From positions 1 to 64,000 of the forward strand of contig CAZQVB010000009.1 of NCBI GenBank assembly GCA_964596645.1: a stretch of 64,000 nt of DNA, written 5' to 3'. Under the pieces are notes generated by a model. It did not search any database and was not told the origin of the DNA. It saw only the letters and a list, made by a program, of their open reading frames with translations. Shown here piece after piece: positions 1-9,248 of this stretch. The DNA comes from CAVQEK01 sp964596645. GTDB lineage: Bacteria; Bacteroidota; Bacteroidia; Cytophagales; Cyclobacteriaceae. Each line of letters starts with the position of its first letter. The stretch's first letter is position 1. The translations under genes were made by a program, and so were the position numbers.

Positions 1-1
1 C

Positions 2-643
2 AGCGATGTGCACAAGGATGGCCGCAAAGAAATATCCACCCTGTTGGTAGAGCGTGATACGCCGGGCTTTACTGCGGAAACCATGCACGGCAAAATGATG
101 TGGCGTGCCTCCAACACGTCGCAGCTCTACTTCGACAATTGCCGGGTACCACGCAAAAATATGCTGGGCACCCGTGGGCAAGGCTCCAAAATTATGCTGA
201 CCACACTCGACAGTGGGCGGTTGTCGATAGCGGCTATGGGCCTTGGCTGCGCACAGGGCGCTTATGAAGCGGCTTTGCTGTACGCGCAGGAGCGCAGGCA
301 GTTTGGCCGGACATTGTCCAAGTTCCAGGCCATTGCTTTTAAGCTGGCCGATATGGCTACCAAGATAGAGCTTGCGCGAAACCTGCTCTACAAGGCTTGC
401 TGGCTAAAGCAAAAGCGCCAGGCATTTGGCAAGGAGGCCGCAATGGCCAAGCTCTACTGTTCGGAAATTGCCAAAGAGGTGGCCGATGAGGCCGTGCAGA
501 TCCACGGTGGCTATGGCTTAATGAAGGACTATCCGGTGGAGCGCTTCTACCGCGACCAGCGCCTGCTCCAGATAGGCGAAGGTACCAGCGAGATTCAACG
601 CCTGGTGATATCCAGGCATATCTTGAAAGGAGAGCGCCTGTGA
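2..643 (+). CDS. Acyl-CoA dehydrogenase, C-terminal part (cut by window edge)
   Basis: This is the C-terminal 213 codons of a flavin-dependent acyl-CoA dehydrogenase, which oxidises acyl-CoA to enoyl-CoA in the cytoplasm. The frame is open to base 2 and its start lies outside the window; the GTG at 8 is only an internal Val. The visible part covers the middle beta domain end and the C-terminal helical domain. It carries the family signatures QIHGGYGLMKDYPVERFYRD and IGEGTSEIQR, where the Glu after IG is the usual catalytic base of short/medium-chain members. It ends with TGA at 641-643. Substrate chain length cannot be read from this fragment. The following 126 bp up to the next gene hold nothing I can identify. 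Confidence 0.93.
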   Translation, partial: SDVHKDGRKEISTLLVERDTPGFTAETMHGKMMWRASNTSQLYFDNCRVPRKNMLGTRGQGSKIMLTTLDSGRLSIAAMGLGCAQGAYEAALLYAQERRQFGRTLSKFQAIAFKLADMATKIELARNLLYKACWLKQKRQAFGKEAAMAKLYCSEIAKEVADEAVQIHGGYGLMKDYPVERFYRDQRLLQIGEGTSEIQRLVISRHILKGERL

Positions 644-769
644 ACCAGCGATGGTGAGGCTGAAGGTAGCGCGAGGCATGCTTGGGCTGTGGCGTATGCT
701 ACTGCTGTATAGAAGCAGTATTTACCCTATAGCCGTGGAAATGTTGATCAGCCATATTCGTAACTGCTG

Positions 770-2110
770 CTATTTGGTAATCACTATTTCTACGCGCCGG
801 TTCTGTGCCATCTCTTCAGGCTCTCCTTCTTCATACAGTGGCGCGCTTTCGCCCAGGCCCCTGAATGTGATGCGACCGGGTATCAGCCCATATTCCATAA
901 ACTGACGGGCTACAGACTGTGCCCGGTTGAGGGAGAGTTCTTCATTGAGCGCTTCCGATCCTTCCTGACTTGCGTGGCCAACCAGTTCAATATTGTATTC
1001 TGAGCGATCTTGCAGCTTGTTGGCCAGAAAATATATCAGTTCGCGCGATGACGCACTCAGCGTGTACGAACCCTTTTCGAACGTGATGGTACGACTCACC
1101 GGCACACCCAGCAACTCCTGAATCTCCGTTTCTGTGAGTGTATATTTTTTACCGCCAGTTACAGAAAGTGCATCCCTCGGCTTTATTTCAAGAACCTCGG
1201 CCATGTAGATGTCGGAGAACGAACCCTCGCGGGTGCTCACGAAATAAGCCTGATCACCATGCAAATGAAAATAGGCGTCGAACTGATCGGAGTTGATTTG
1301 TGGTCCAAGATTGACCGGTGTAGACCACACCACCCAGGAATCGTACAAGCGCTTCGACATGTAGACATCCGAACCGCCATAGCCATTGTGTCCGTCGCTG
1401 GCGAAGAACAGTGTTTTGCCGTCATCCGACAGGAAAGGTGCTATTTCAAATCCCGCTGTGTTCACTGTGGCGCCCATATTCTCCGGCTCAGTCCATTTAC
1501 CGGTGCTGTCCTTCAGGCTGATGTACAAATCTTCCTCGCCATAGGCATCGTCCGCGTTCATGGAGATGATCATGGCGTTGGCATCATTGCTCACATAAAA
1601 GCCTATGAAGGCGTTATGAGTTTCCAATCCTTTGATGGACATATCAAAAGGTTGGCTCCATTCATTGGCTATGAGTATAGATTTTGCCACGCCTTGTACC
1701 TTGGTCGATACCGGCTTGTAGGAGTTGAGCAGGTATAGTCCCTGGCCGTTTTTTTCTATGCCCACCACGGCGTTGTTGCGGTTATTGTTCAGCTGTGGCA
1801 GTTCGTTGGTAGCGGGGCCCCATGCACCGGATGGCTCCCGCTGGCTAAGCCATATATCCTGACCGGATAGGCGCCCGCCCGTATTTTCGCTGTAGAAAGT
1901 GCGCACGAAATAAAGGCTTTTTCCATCGGGCGACAGCAGTGGCATGCTCTCTTCAGCGGCGCTATTGATATTTTCGCCGAGCCGCTGCGGCTTGCCAAAC
2001 GTATAGTTTTGGCCCCACGCGGACGATGCTGCTGCGAGTGTAAAAACACCAAGCAGACAAGGCGCCAAAAAAGGTTGCATGGCCTTCGTTAAAAAATTCC
2101 TGTTCACCAT
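770..2110 (-). CDS. OmpA-family protein with PD40 beta-propeller repeats (T9SS-associated)
   Basis: This 446-residue envelope protein has a signal peptide (hydrophobic stretch about residues 13-30, Ala-rich before the cleavage site AWGQ). The middle carries PD40/WD40-like repeats, seen as SPDGKSLYF and SDDGKTLFF followed by SDVYMSKR-type turns. The last 75 or so residues form an OmpA peptidoglycan-binding domain, with NEELSLNRAQSVARQF and the terminal RRVEIVI. The start overlaps the stop of the PorP/SprF gene by a few bases, so the two are probably co-translated. Proteins of this build commonly sit with PorP/SprF and giant adhesins in Bacteroidota, where they are thought to tie outer-membrane complexes to the wall (family knowledge). 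A specific role here is inferred from the neighbourhood. Confidence 0.9.
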   Translation of the reverse strand: MVNRNFLTKAMQPFLAPCLLGVFTLAAASSAWGQNYTFGKPQRLGENINSAAEESMPLLSPDGKSLYFVRTFYSENTGGRLSGQDIWLSQREPSGAWGPATNELPQLNNNRNNAVVGIEKNGQGLYLLNSYKPVSTKVQGVAKSILIANEWSQPFDMSIKGLETHNAFIGFYVSNDANAMIISMNADDAYGEEDLYISLKDSTGKWTEPENMGATVNTAGFEIAPFLSDDGKTLFFASDGHNGYGGSDVYMSKRLYDSWVVWSTPVNLGPQINSDQFDAYFHLHGDQAYFVSTREGSFSDIYMAEVLEIKPRDALSVTGGKKYTLTETEIQELLGVPVSRTITFEKGSYTLSASSRELIYFLANKLQDRSEYNIELVGHASQEGSEALNEELSLNRAQSVARQFMEYGLIPGRITFRGLGESAPLYEEGEPEEMAQNRRVEIVITK

Positions 2111-3114
2111 AGATAAGGAGGTTTGTAGTCTGGCTTGAAGAGCATAATGCCAAGAATGAGTTCGTGAGAAGCGTTTTGTATGGTTTGCTCACCGCCGGTG
2201 CTCACCGTGTAGGAATAGCCAAAATTAAATCGATTGTTAAAATACAAACCACCCATGAGCGATACAAACTGAGTACTTCTGTAAGATAGGCCCGCCCAGG
2301 TGCGCTCTTTCACACGTGCCTTTAAGCCCACATCCCAATAACTGCTTTCTGCCACCATGCTAAAGAGCCCCGATGGCAGCAAATCGATGTTTGTTCCCAG
2401 CGGCAAGCGCACCCCGGCCATTACCAAATGGCCCAGGGCCTCCTGCTCCAGCACTTCATCAGAGCTCAGCGTGGCCACAAGCAGCTGCTGCGTAGCATAG
2501 GAAATATAAAAAACCCGGGTCCGTAAGGCCAGGCCCAGGTCGCCCTGTACGGCAGTGCTTCTTCCGCCCTGCATCAGCAGGTTTTGATACAATTCGTCGG
2601 GGTCGGGGTTGTTCAAATCGATGGCGGCCAGATCGATCCGCTCATTGCCGATGCCTGCACTGGCGCCGATGGAAAGGTGGGCGCTTTTTCCTACCGGTAT
2701 GTGTATGGCATAATTGGCCATGAGCTGCAGGTGGCGATATATGGCGAGCTCATCCAGGCTGACGTAGCCCCCCAGTCCATGCCTGATCTTCTTGGCGGTG
2801 GGCAGCACCACCCGCACGAGGCTGTCGTAGAGGCCCGGATCGGAAATGCGCAAGGAGTATTGCTTGTAGAAGTCGGGCAGGGGCTTGCCCAGTTGGCTGC
2901 CTACACTGAGCAGGCTGGTGCGGGGCCCTTCATCCAGTCCGCTCCATTGGTCGTTGTACGTGAGCTGTATGTTCAAGAAATTGTCTGCGCCGGTAAAGGC
3001 GGGGTTGAGCACCGGCCCATTCTGAAAATACTGATTGAGAATAAAATTGTCTTGCGCACCGGCAATACCTGCTGCCAAAAGCAGCGCAAAAACATTGAAT
3101 AAAACTTTCCTCAC
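2104..3114 (-). CDS. PorP/SprF family type IX secretion outer-membrane protein
   Basis: This 336-residue protein has a short signal peptide (AAGIAGAQ cleavage region). The PorP/SprF opening follows at once, FILNQYFQNGPVLNPAFTG and then YNDQWSGL. The rest is an alternating beta-strand pattern typical of a 14-strand outer-membrane barrel (MGGLYFNNRFNFGYSY near the end). In Flavobacterium, SprF is needed for secretion of the SprB adhesin, whose C-terminal domain is of the CHU/type B kind. The gene upstream encodes a giant protein with exactly such a domain, so this is probably its dedicated secretion partner (inference). It lies 40 bp after that gene and overlaps the OmpA-type gene downstream. 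Confidence 0.93.
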   Translation of the reverse strand: MRKVLFNVFALLLAAGIAGAQDNFILNQYFQNGPVLNPAFTGADNFLNIQLTYNDQWSGLDEGPRTSLLSVGSQLGKPLPDFYKQYSLRISDPGLYDSLVRVVLPTAKKIRHGLGGYVSLDELAIYRHLQLMANYAIHIPVGKSAHLSIGASAGIGNERIDLAAIDLNNPDPDELYQNLLMQGGRSTAVQGDLGLALRTRVFYISYATQQLLVATLSSDEVLEQEALGHLVMAGVRLPLGTNIDLLPSGLFSMVAESSYWDVGLKARVKERTWAGLSYRSTQFVSLMGGLYFNNRFNFGYSYTVSTGGEQTIQNASHELILGIMLFKPDYKPPYLW

Positions 3115-3154
3115 CTGTTCAATTTTACCTTGAATATCGTCTTGCCCGGCTCAG

Positions 3155-6100
3155 CTATTTTAAAATAGTGACTGTGCCTTTGTAAGTCTTTTGGTACTTC
3201 TCCAGATTGATGACATAAAAATACGCACCACCGGGTAGTGGCTCGCCATTGCTGCGGCCGTCCCAGGGCATATTGTAGCCTTCTGACTGAAATACCACCT
3301 GGCCGCTGCGATCGTATACTGCCACCGTCACTTCCTGATACAATTCAATTTTTCCTATCTCCCATTCGTCATTGGCATTGTCTACAAAATAGGGAGTAAA
3401 GGCATTGGGTATCTCCAATTCTACAAAGCTGTCTTCGAAGATGATCTCCCGTGTCACCGGATCACTTACCGATTCGTTTACGTCCGTTGCCGTGATCTCT
3501 ATCAGGCGTGTGTTGAGCTCAGGTGCCAGCGGATTGTTATTGTGGTAAACCACTTGGCGCAGTGCCGCTTCATATTCTACATCCGACTCCACGCCAGTGA
3601 GCCGCAGCGTAGCCAGAGAGTCGATCCAATTGCCTGTGATCGGGCTGTCCGGTACATCGTACCTAAGCTGATCTTCACCCTGTACAAAGTTGTCAATAAA
3701 TCGTATTTCAACGCGTTTCAATCGTTCTGCATCTACCTCCTCTATTTCCAGTTGGCCGGTGATAGGCAAGTCGTTGTCGGCCAGAAGAAACACGAGGGGC
3801 TCTGTCTCCATGTTGCTGAGCCGTGGTGCATCATCTACTGCGCGCACATTGATGGCGACCGTATTGGCACCACCGGCATAGTTGAGTCCGTCTGAGGCCG
3901 TATAGCCAAAATCATCGCCCCCGCTGAAATCCGCCACCGGCTCATAGCTAAGTTCTCCAATGTTTTCTATCTCTATCTCCTGATCGATGACTACATCTGC
4001 ATTTTCCAACGTAAGCCGGCCATTACCTGGCAAAGCGGTTATTTTGATTTGCCGCAGCGCATCGCCATCTGCATCGGTATATGCGCTGATAAAGTCGCTG
4101 GCCATAAATGTGTACCTGCTGTCTTCATCCATGGCTATGCGCACAAGGTTGATGATTGGAGGGTTGTTCTTTTGAGAAACATTTATGGTGAAGGCTCTGC
4201 TTACCTTGCTGCCCAGGCGATCTGTGGCTACTATATTGAAAGCATATTTGCCGGCCGCACCCGTTGGGGGCACACCAAAAAAGCGCGCACTGAAACGATC
4301 GATCTGCTGCACCAGTAGCCATGCAGGCTTGCCGGCGGGCCAGTTCTGTATGGATATCGCCACCGAATCGTTGGGATCCTTATCCGTCACCTGTACTACG
4401 TCGTCATATTCTATGAGCTCGCGGGCCACAGTAGCCGGCAAACTGCTAAACACGGGTGGGTCGTTGACATTGCCTACTGTGATGGTGAACGACTGATCGG
4501 TAAAGGCACCCTGATTATCCTCTGCGCGCAAAACGATAGGGTAATTACCCAACAATGACTGATCGGGCTTTCCGGTGAGCAGGCCGCTGCCATTTTTGTT
4601 GTCAGTAAAGGTGAGCCATGCTGGTATAGTGGTGGCTTTGAGCGTAATCGGGTCTTTTTCGGCATCTACAGCGCGGGCGGTGTAGCTGTAGGTAGCGCCC
4701 TCCAGCACACCCGTGGCCGGGGTTGAGGTAAAAGCCGGCGCATCATTGACAGGCGTGACGGTTACCGTGAAGCTTTCTTCCACAAACGCCCCTCCCGTAT
4801 CAGTGCTTCGGATGCGTATGGTGGAGTTTCCATGGGCATTGGCAGCCAGCCTGAGGGTAAGCACACCGGCCGCTATAGACACATCGCTGAAAAGCGCCGG
4901 ATTGCTGTTGCCCGTTATGCTGTAGGTGAGTTTGTCGTCGGCATCTTCCTTGTCAGCAAATGCCTGGTGCAGGTTTACGGCTATGGGGGCCGCGTCTTCC
5001 GCCACCGTCACGTTTGCTATGCCGGTGCTGGTAGGCGTGGCATTGATGGTGATGGTGGCGGTGGCTTTTCCGGCGCTCACTCCGGCTACATTGTTTCCCA
5101 CCGATGCTTCCACATCGAAGCTGCCGGAGGTGGTAACGCTGGCATTGGGCAGAAAGCGCAAACCGCTTTGCCCTTCGGCATAGGTGATGAAGTCACCCGC
5201 ACCGATGGCTGTAGTACCGTTGCTTTTGTACAACGTGCCGTTCTTGATGTTGGTGATCCTGAAATAGTTGACTTCGGCACCATCTACGGCATTGCGCGAC
5301 AACACCAGGCCACCACTGCTCAACTTTCCCTGGTTGGTAGAGGTATTGGTGACCGAAGGCGCATCGGCCACCGGGCTCACCGTCACTTTAAAGGATCGGT
5401 TCACCACATTGTTGCTTGCCTGCCCATCACTCACCTGCACCGAAATGGTAGCCGTGCCGAACTGATTGGCCGCCGGGGTGTAGCGGAGGGTGGCATTGGC
5501 CTCCGGAGATTTGTAGAGCACCGTCACGGCAGGTATCAAAGCGGTGTTGCCGGAAGTTGCCGTTATAGTCAACGTCTGATTTTCATTGGCTCCGGCACTA
5601 ATGCCCGTGAGTGTGATCGCCTGCTGCGCTGCATCTTCGCGTATGGCTGCCGGGTCGGCTATGGCATCGAGTGTGGGCGGGTCGTTGGCATCTTCTATAT
5701 TGATGACCATGCGGTAGGTGTCTGCGCTTGTGTTGGAGGAAGATGAATTGTCGCGCACCCGGTACATGAAATTGGTAAAATTAGGCCCTGTGCCATCAGC
5801 GGCAGGCGTGTAGGTAAGGCGTGTTACGTCGGCACATACCGCATTGTCGGTCATAGCAGTGCCATTGCACTTGAGTACACCTTTGAGGGCAGGTACTGTG
5901 GTCACCACCACGATGCCGTTGAAGCCATGCCCATCAATATCGCTAAAAGGAAAGTCGGCGGGTTTGAAAGTATAGGTCATATCTTCCACCAATGTGATGG
6001 AGCTGTTATTGGAAGTCGGCGGATCGTTGACCGGAGATACATTGATGGAAATGATGCCATTGTTGGTGCTGTAAAGTTTTCCATCGGTTACGGCAAAGGT

Positions 6101-7831
6101 AAAAGTGGCGTAGGGGGCGCCGTGGGCATTGGCGGCTGGCACGTAGCTGATCTTAGCAATATCGGAGGCTTTAATCTCCGCACCTGCTGCGAGCGCAGCA
6201 CCATTGAGTTGCAGCGCGCCAACAGCAGGCAAAGCCACAATTTTTATTCCTCCCAGCACATCGCCATCCACATCGGCAAAAGGAAAAATGCTCGAATTGA
6301 AAAGGTAGGTGTCATCTTCAGCCATATTTACTGTGGCATTGGCTGTAGTGGGCGCATCGTTTACTGGCTGTACATTCACCGTCATCAGGTAGCTCTGCGC
6401 GCTTTCCTCAAAGCCGTCGTATACGGCAAAGCTGAACGAGGTATAGGGCGTGCCAAAGCCATTGGCGGCCGGCACAAACTGAAATGATGACGCCTGAATT
6501 TGAGCAGTAGTGATCAACTGCCCATTTGTCACATTCGCACCATTCACGCGAAGCACACCATTGGCGGACACATTGATCACCTTTACACCTTGCAGTGCAT
6601 CGCCATCGCCATCGTTGAAGGTGAAATCGGCCAACTGAAAAATGTATGGCTGGTCTTCATTGGTTGCTACTGTATTGTTGGCAGAGGTAGGCCTGTCGTT
6701 GCCTGGCTGCACATTGATGGTCATGGTGTAGGCATCGGCACTGGTGGTAGAGGACCCGCTGTTGTCGCGCACTTTAAATGTAAAGCTGGTGTAGGGAGTC
6801 CCACTTTCGTCGGCTGCCGGTGTATATACCAGCTTGGTGACATCCTGACCCACCGAGCCGGCAAAAATGGGAGAGCCTTCATAAGTCAATAATCCTTTGG
6901 GTGGTATGGTCACAATCTCTACACCACCAAACTGATTGCCATCGACATCACTGAAAGAAAAATCTGTCGGCTTGAAACTATATGCCTCGTCTTCCTGTAT
7001 GGTGACGGCCGCATTGGCGCCTACCGGCGGATCGTTCACGGCCGACACCGCTATAGTAACCGTATGCACATCGCTGGGCAGTTGCCCATCACTCACCTGG
7101 AAGTTGAAGGCCGAGTAGGGATTGCCGCTTTCGTTGGCCGCCGGAGTATAGATCAACTGGCTGGCATCCAGGGCTGCCTTGGCTATTTGCTCACCTGCCG
7201 CCACAGGCGTACCCGCGAGCGATAAGGTGCCTTTTGCCGGCAGGCTGGATATAACAAGAAAGGCCAGTTCTGCATTGTCGACATCAGCAAATTCAAAGAT
7301 GGTGGCCTGGAAAGGATAGGGAGTATCTTCCAGTGTTTGCACACTTACATCCTTAGATACCGGCGCATCATTGACAGGATCTACGTGAATGGTCATGGTA
7401 TAATCGAGCAGGCTTTCCTGGAACCAGATGTCGTTGTCGCGCACTTTAAAGGTGAAGGTGGCTACGGAGCTGCCAAAAGCATTGGGCGGCGGTGTATATA
7501 CCAGTTTCGACACATCGGGGCAGTATTGCTCGTCGGCTACCGGGCTGCCTTCGTAGGTGAGTGTACCCGCCGTGGGCAAACTCTTTAGGCGTATACCCGC
7601 AAAGCTGAACCCTCCACCCGATGTGAAGGTGAAGTCGCCGGAAGAGAATGTGTAGGGTGTGTCTTCAATGGCCGTGACTTCATCGTCGGCACCACCCGGT
7701 ATGGCCAGGGGATCGGCCGCCAGAATGCCCGGTATATACAGAAGCACCGACAGCGTCAGCGCCCACATGGTCGGAATTTTGAGCATCGCTACAATTGATA
7801 TCTTGCGGGTCATGGGGGCAAATTTATGCAA
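3155..7831 (-). CDS. Giant cadherin-like repeat adhesin with CHU-type C-terminal sorting domain
   Basis: This 1558-residue secreted surface protein begins with a signal peptide. Met1, Met7 (7813) or Met16 (7786) could be the start; the hydrophobic segment MWALTLSVLLYIPG fits any of them. After it come about six tandem units of roughly 110 residues, each with a VEDxxYxF opening, a DVDGD or similar acidic loop that could bind calcium, a YTPAA strand and a VNDPP-type linker. These are followed by putative Ig domains (VTPVNDAPAF) and another cadherin-like unit. The final 90 or so residues are a gliding-motility/CHU C-terminal domain (PNAFTP start, WDGRSNGEPLPGGAYFYVI, end YKGTVTILK), a signal for type IX secretion that needs a PorP/SprF partner. 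It is first in the operon with the PorP/SprF and OmpA genes. SprB-like adhesion or gliding is the likely role, but the ligand is unknown. Confidence 0.92.
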   Translation of the reverse strand: MHKFAPMTRKISIVAMLKIPTMWALTLSVLLYIPGILAADPLAIPGGADDEVTAIEDTPYTFSSGDFTFTSGGGFSFAGIRLKSLPTAGTLTYEGSPVADEQYCPDVSKLVYTPPPNAFGSSVATFTFKVRDNDIWFQESLLDYTMTIHVDPVNDAPVSKDVSVQTLEDTPYPFQATIFEFADVDNAELAFLVISSLPAKGTLSLAGTPVAAGEQIAKAALDASQLIYTPAANESGNPYSAFNFQVSDGQLPSDVHTVTIAVSAVNDPPVGANAAVTIQEDEAYSFKPTDFSFSDVDGNQFGGVEIVTIPPKGLLTYEGSPIFAGSVGQDVTKLVYTPAADESGTPYTSFTFKVRDNSGSSTTSADAYTMTINVQPGNDRPTSANNTVATNEDQPYIFQLADFTFNDGDGDALQGVKVINVSANGVLRVNGANVTNGQLITTAQIQASSFQFVPAANGFGTPYTSFSFAVYDGFEESAQSYLMTVNVQPVNDAPTTANATVNMAEDDTYLFNSSIFPFADVDGDVLGGIKIVALPAVGALQLNGAALAAGAEIKASDIAKISYVPAANAHGAPYATFTFAVTDGKLYSTNNGIISINVSPVNDPPTSNNSSITLVEDMTYTFKPADFPFSDIDGHGFNGIVVVTTVPALKGVLKCNGTAMTDNAVCADVTRLTYTPAADGTGPNFTNFMYRVRDNSSSSNTSADTYRMVINIEDANDPPTLDAIADPAAIREDAAQQAITLTGISAGANENQTLTITATSGNTALIPAVTVLYKSPEANATLRYTPAANQFGTATISVQVSDGQASNNVVNRSFKVTVSPVADAPSVTNTSTNQGKLSSGGLVLSRNAVDGAEVNYFRITNIKNGTLYKSNGTTAIGAGDFITYAEGQSGLRFLPNASVTTSGSFDVEASVGNNVAGVSAGKATATITINATPTSTGIANVTVAEDAAPIAVNLHQAFADKEDADDKLTYSITGNSNPALFSDVSIAAGVLTLRLAANAHGNSTIRIRSTDTGGAFVEESFTVTVTPVNDAPAFTSTPATGVLEGATYSYTARAVDAEKDPITLKATTIPAWLTFTDNKNGSGLLTGKPDQSLLGNYPIVLRAEDNQGAFTDQSFTITVGNVNDPPVFSSLPATVARELIEYDDVVQVTDKDPNDSVAISIQNWPAGKPAWLLVQQIDRFSARFFGVPPTGAAGKYAFNIVATDRLGSKVSRAFTINVSQKNNPPIINLVRIAMDEDSRYTFMASDFISAYTDADGDALRQIKITALPGNGRLTLENADVVIDQEIEIENIGELSYEPVADFSGGDDFGYTASDGLNYAGGANTVAINVRAVDDAPRLSNMETEPLVFLLADNDLPITGQLEIEEVDAERLKRVEIRFIDNFVQGEDQLRYDVPDSPITGNWIDSLATLRLTGVESDVEYEAALRQVVYHNNNPLAPELNTRLIEITATDVNESVSDPVTREIIFEDSFVELEIPNAFTPYFVDNANDEWEIGKIELYQEVTVAVYDRSGQVVFQSEGYNMPWDGRSNGEPLPGGAYFYVINLEKYQKTYKGTVTILK

Positions 7832-8013
7832 TATGAATGCAGTATAATACAGGTGTGCTTTTAAATACAGCCATCGTGATTTGGGTAAGCGGTCAACAGG
7901 GAAGGGCGCCTTCTGTCTAAGTATGCAGATTGGTGCATTGACAACATCTAATGAGGCAAAAGGACTAAAATATTATTTTATTTATTTTTTTTGTGACGTA
8001 TTAAAGAAAACCC

Positions 8014-9192
8014 ATGTTGACCTTCCTCGCTGTTGTCTTTTGGTTTGGACTTTTTCTGGTGTTCTACACCTATATTGGTTACGGCATATTGCTTTACATT
8101 TTAGTGAGAATAAAGCGAATCGCTTACAAAAAAACTCCAAAACACGACGAATACATACCGGATGTTACACTGCTGGTAGCCGCCTACAATGAACGTGACT
8201 ACATCCTCGATAAAATCAAAAACTCACAAGCCCTTCACTATCCTGCAGGCAAGCTGAAACTGCTTTTTGTAACCGACGGCTCCGATGACGGCACACCGGA
8301 TATCATTGCCGGTTTCCCGGAAATCAGGCTTTTGCATCAACCCGAGCGTGCCGGCAAGATCGCTGCCGTGGCGCGTGCTATGCCTGAGGTAGAGACGGAG
8401 ATAGTCATATTTACCGATGCCAACACCCTGCTCAATGCCGATGCCGTGCACAACATGGTGCGGCATTTTGCCAACCCTGGGGTAGGCGTGGTGGCCGGAG
8501 AGAAACGCATAAAAGCACGCGATGCCGACGAGGCTGCCGGGGCAGGGGAGGGCTTTTACTGGAGGTATGAATCAAAGCTGAAAAAGTGGGACGACGAGCT
8601 CTATTCTGTAATGGGTGCCGCCGGCGAACTCTTCGCCATTCGCACCAAGCTCTACGAGCATGTGCCGCACAATGCCCTCATTGAAGATTTTTACATGACC
8701 ATGCGCATGACGGCCAAGGGGTACAAAATAGCTTACGCCCCCGATGCCTATGCGCTGGAAGAACCGAGCGACTCGGTGAACGAAGAGCTTAAACGCAAAA
8801 TAAGAATAGCAGCCGGGGGTATACAATCCATCATTTGGCTCGGCAAGCTGCTCAATCCGCTGCGGTACGGCGTGCTCAGCTTTCAGTACATCTCGCACCG
8901 GGTGCTGCGATGGTCGCTGGCACCGCTTGCTTTACCAGTCATATTTTTCACAAATTTGTCATTGCTGGGGCAGGGATGGATTTACCGGGCTCTGTTCGTA
9001 CTTCAGGTCATTTTTTATGGTATGGCGCTGATGGGTTTTCTGTTAGAAAAAAAGAACCTGCGGCTCAAAATACTATTCATCCCGTACTATTTCTGCATGA
9101 TGAACTACGCCGTGTATCGTGGTTTTTTTCGTTACCTGCAGGGCTCACAGTCGGTGCTTTGGGAGAAGGCCAAGCGACGACAGGCACCTTGA
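8014..9192 (+). CDS. Membrane-anchored family 2 glycosyltransferase
   Basis: This 392-residue inverting GT2 enzyme probably works at the inner membrane. One transmembrane helix covers about residues 3-30. The GT-A fold follows, with VAAYNE at about 55-60, TDGSDDGT at 87-94 and the nucleotide-sugar/metal Asp in FTDANT near 135. An ED pair in IEDFYMTM near 230 would be the acceptor-side catalytic motif, and KIRIAAGG stands where processive enzymes have a Q/RxxRW motif. Two or more C-terminal membrane helices follow. This build resembles enzymes making polysaccharide or glycolipid chains; the product cannot be read. It is transcribed divergently from the adhesin cassette and convergently with the DegT aminotransferase. 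Confidence 0.9.
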   Translation: MLTFLAVVFWFGLFLVFYTYIGYGILLYILVRIKRIAYKKTPKHDEYIPDVTLLVAAYNERDYILDKIKNSQALHYPAGKLKLLFVTDGSDDGTPDIIAGFPEIRLLHQPERAGKIAAVARAMPEVETEIVIFTDANTLLNADAVHNMVRHFANPGVGVVAGEKRIKARDADEAAGAGEGFYWRYESKLKKWDDELYSVMGAAGELFAIRTKLYEHVPHNALIEDFYMTMRMTAKGYKIAYAPDAYALEEPSDSVNEELKRKIRIAAGGIQSIIWLGKLLNPLRYGVLSFQYISHRVLRWSLAPLALPVIFFTNLSLLGQGWIYRALFVLQVIFYGMALMGFLLEKKNLRLKILFIPYYFCMMNYAVYRGFFRYLQGSQSVLWEKAKRRQAP

Positions 9193-9248
9193 TCACGGCG
9201 ATAACAGGCGCGCACATCGTACTCATTCGCGCATGGCACAATTGCTCA

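Noticed and set aside
4832..5746. 304-codon frame on the plus strand inside the adhesin gene
   Set aside because: It lies antisense to the repeat-rich adhesin. Its low-complexity composition is the mirror of the repeats, and it has no start context or family similarity.
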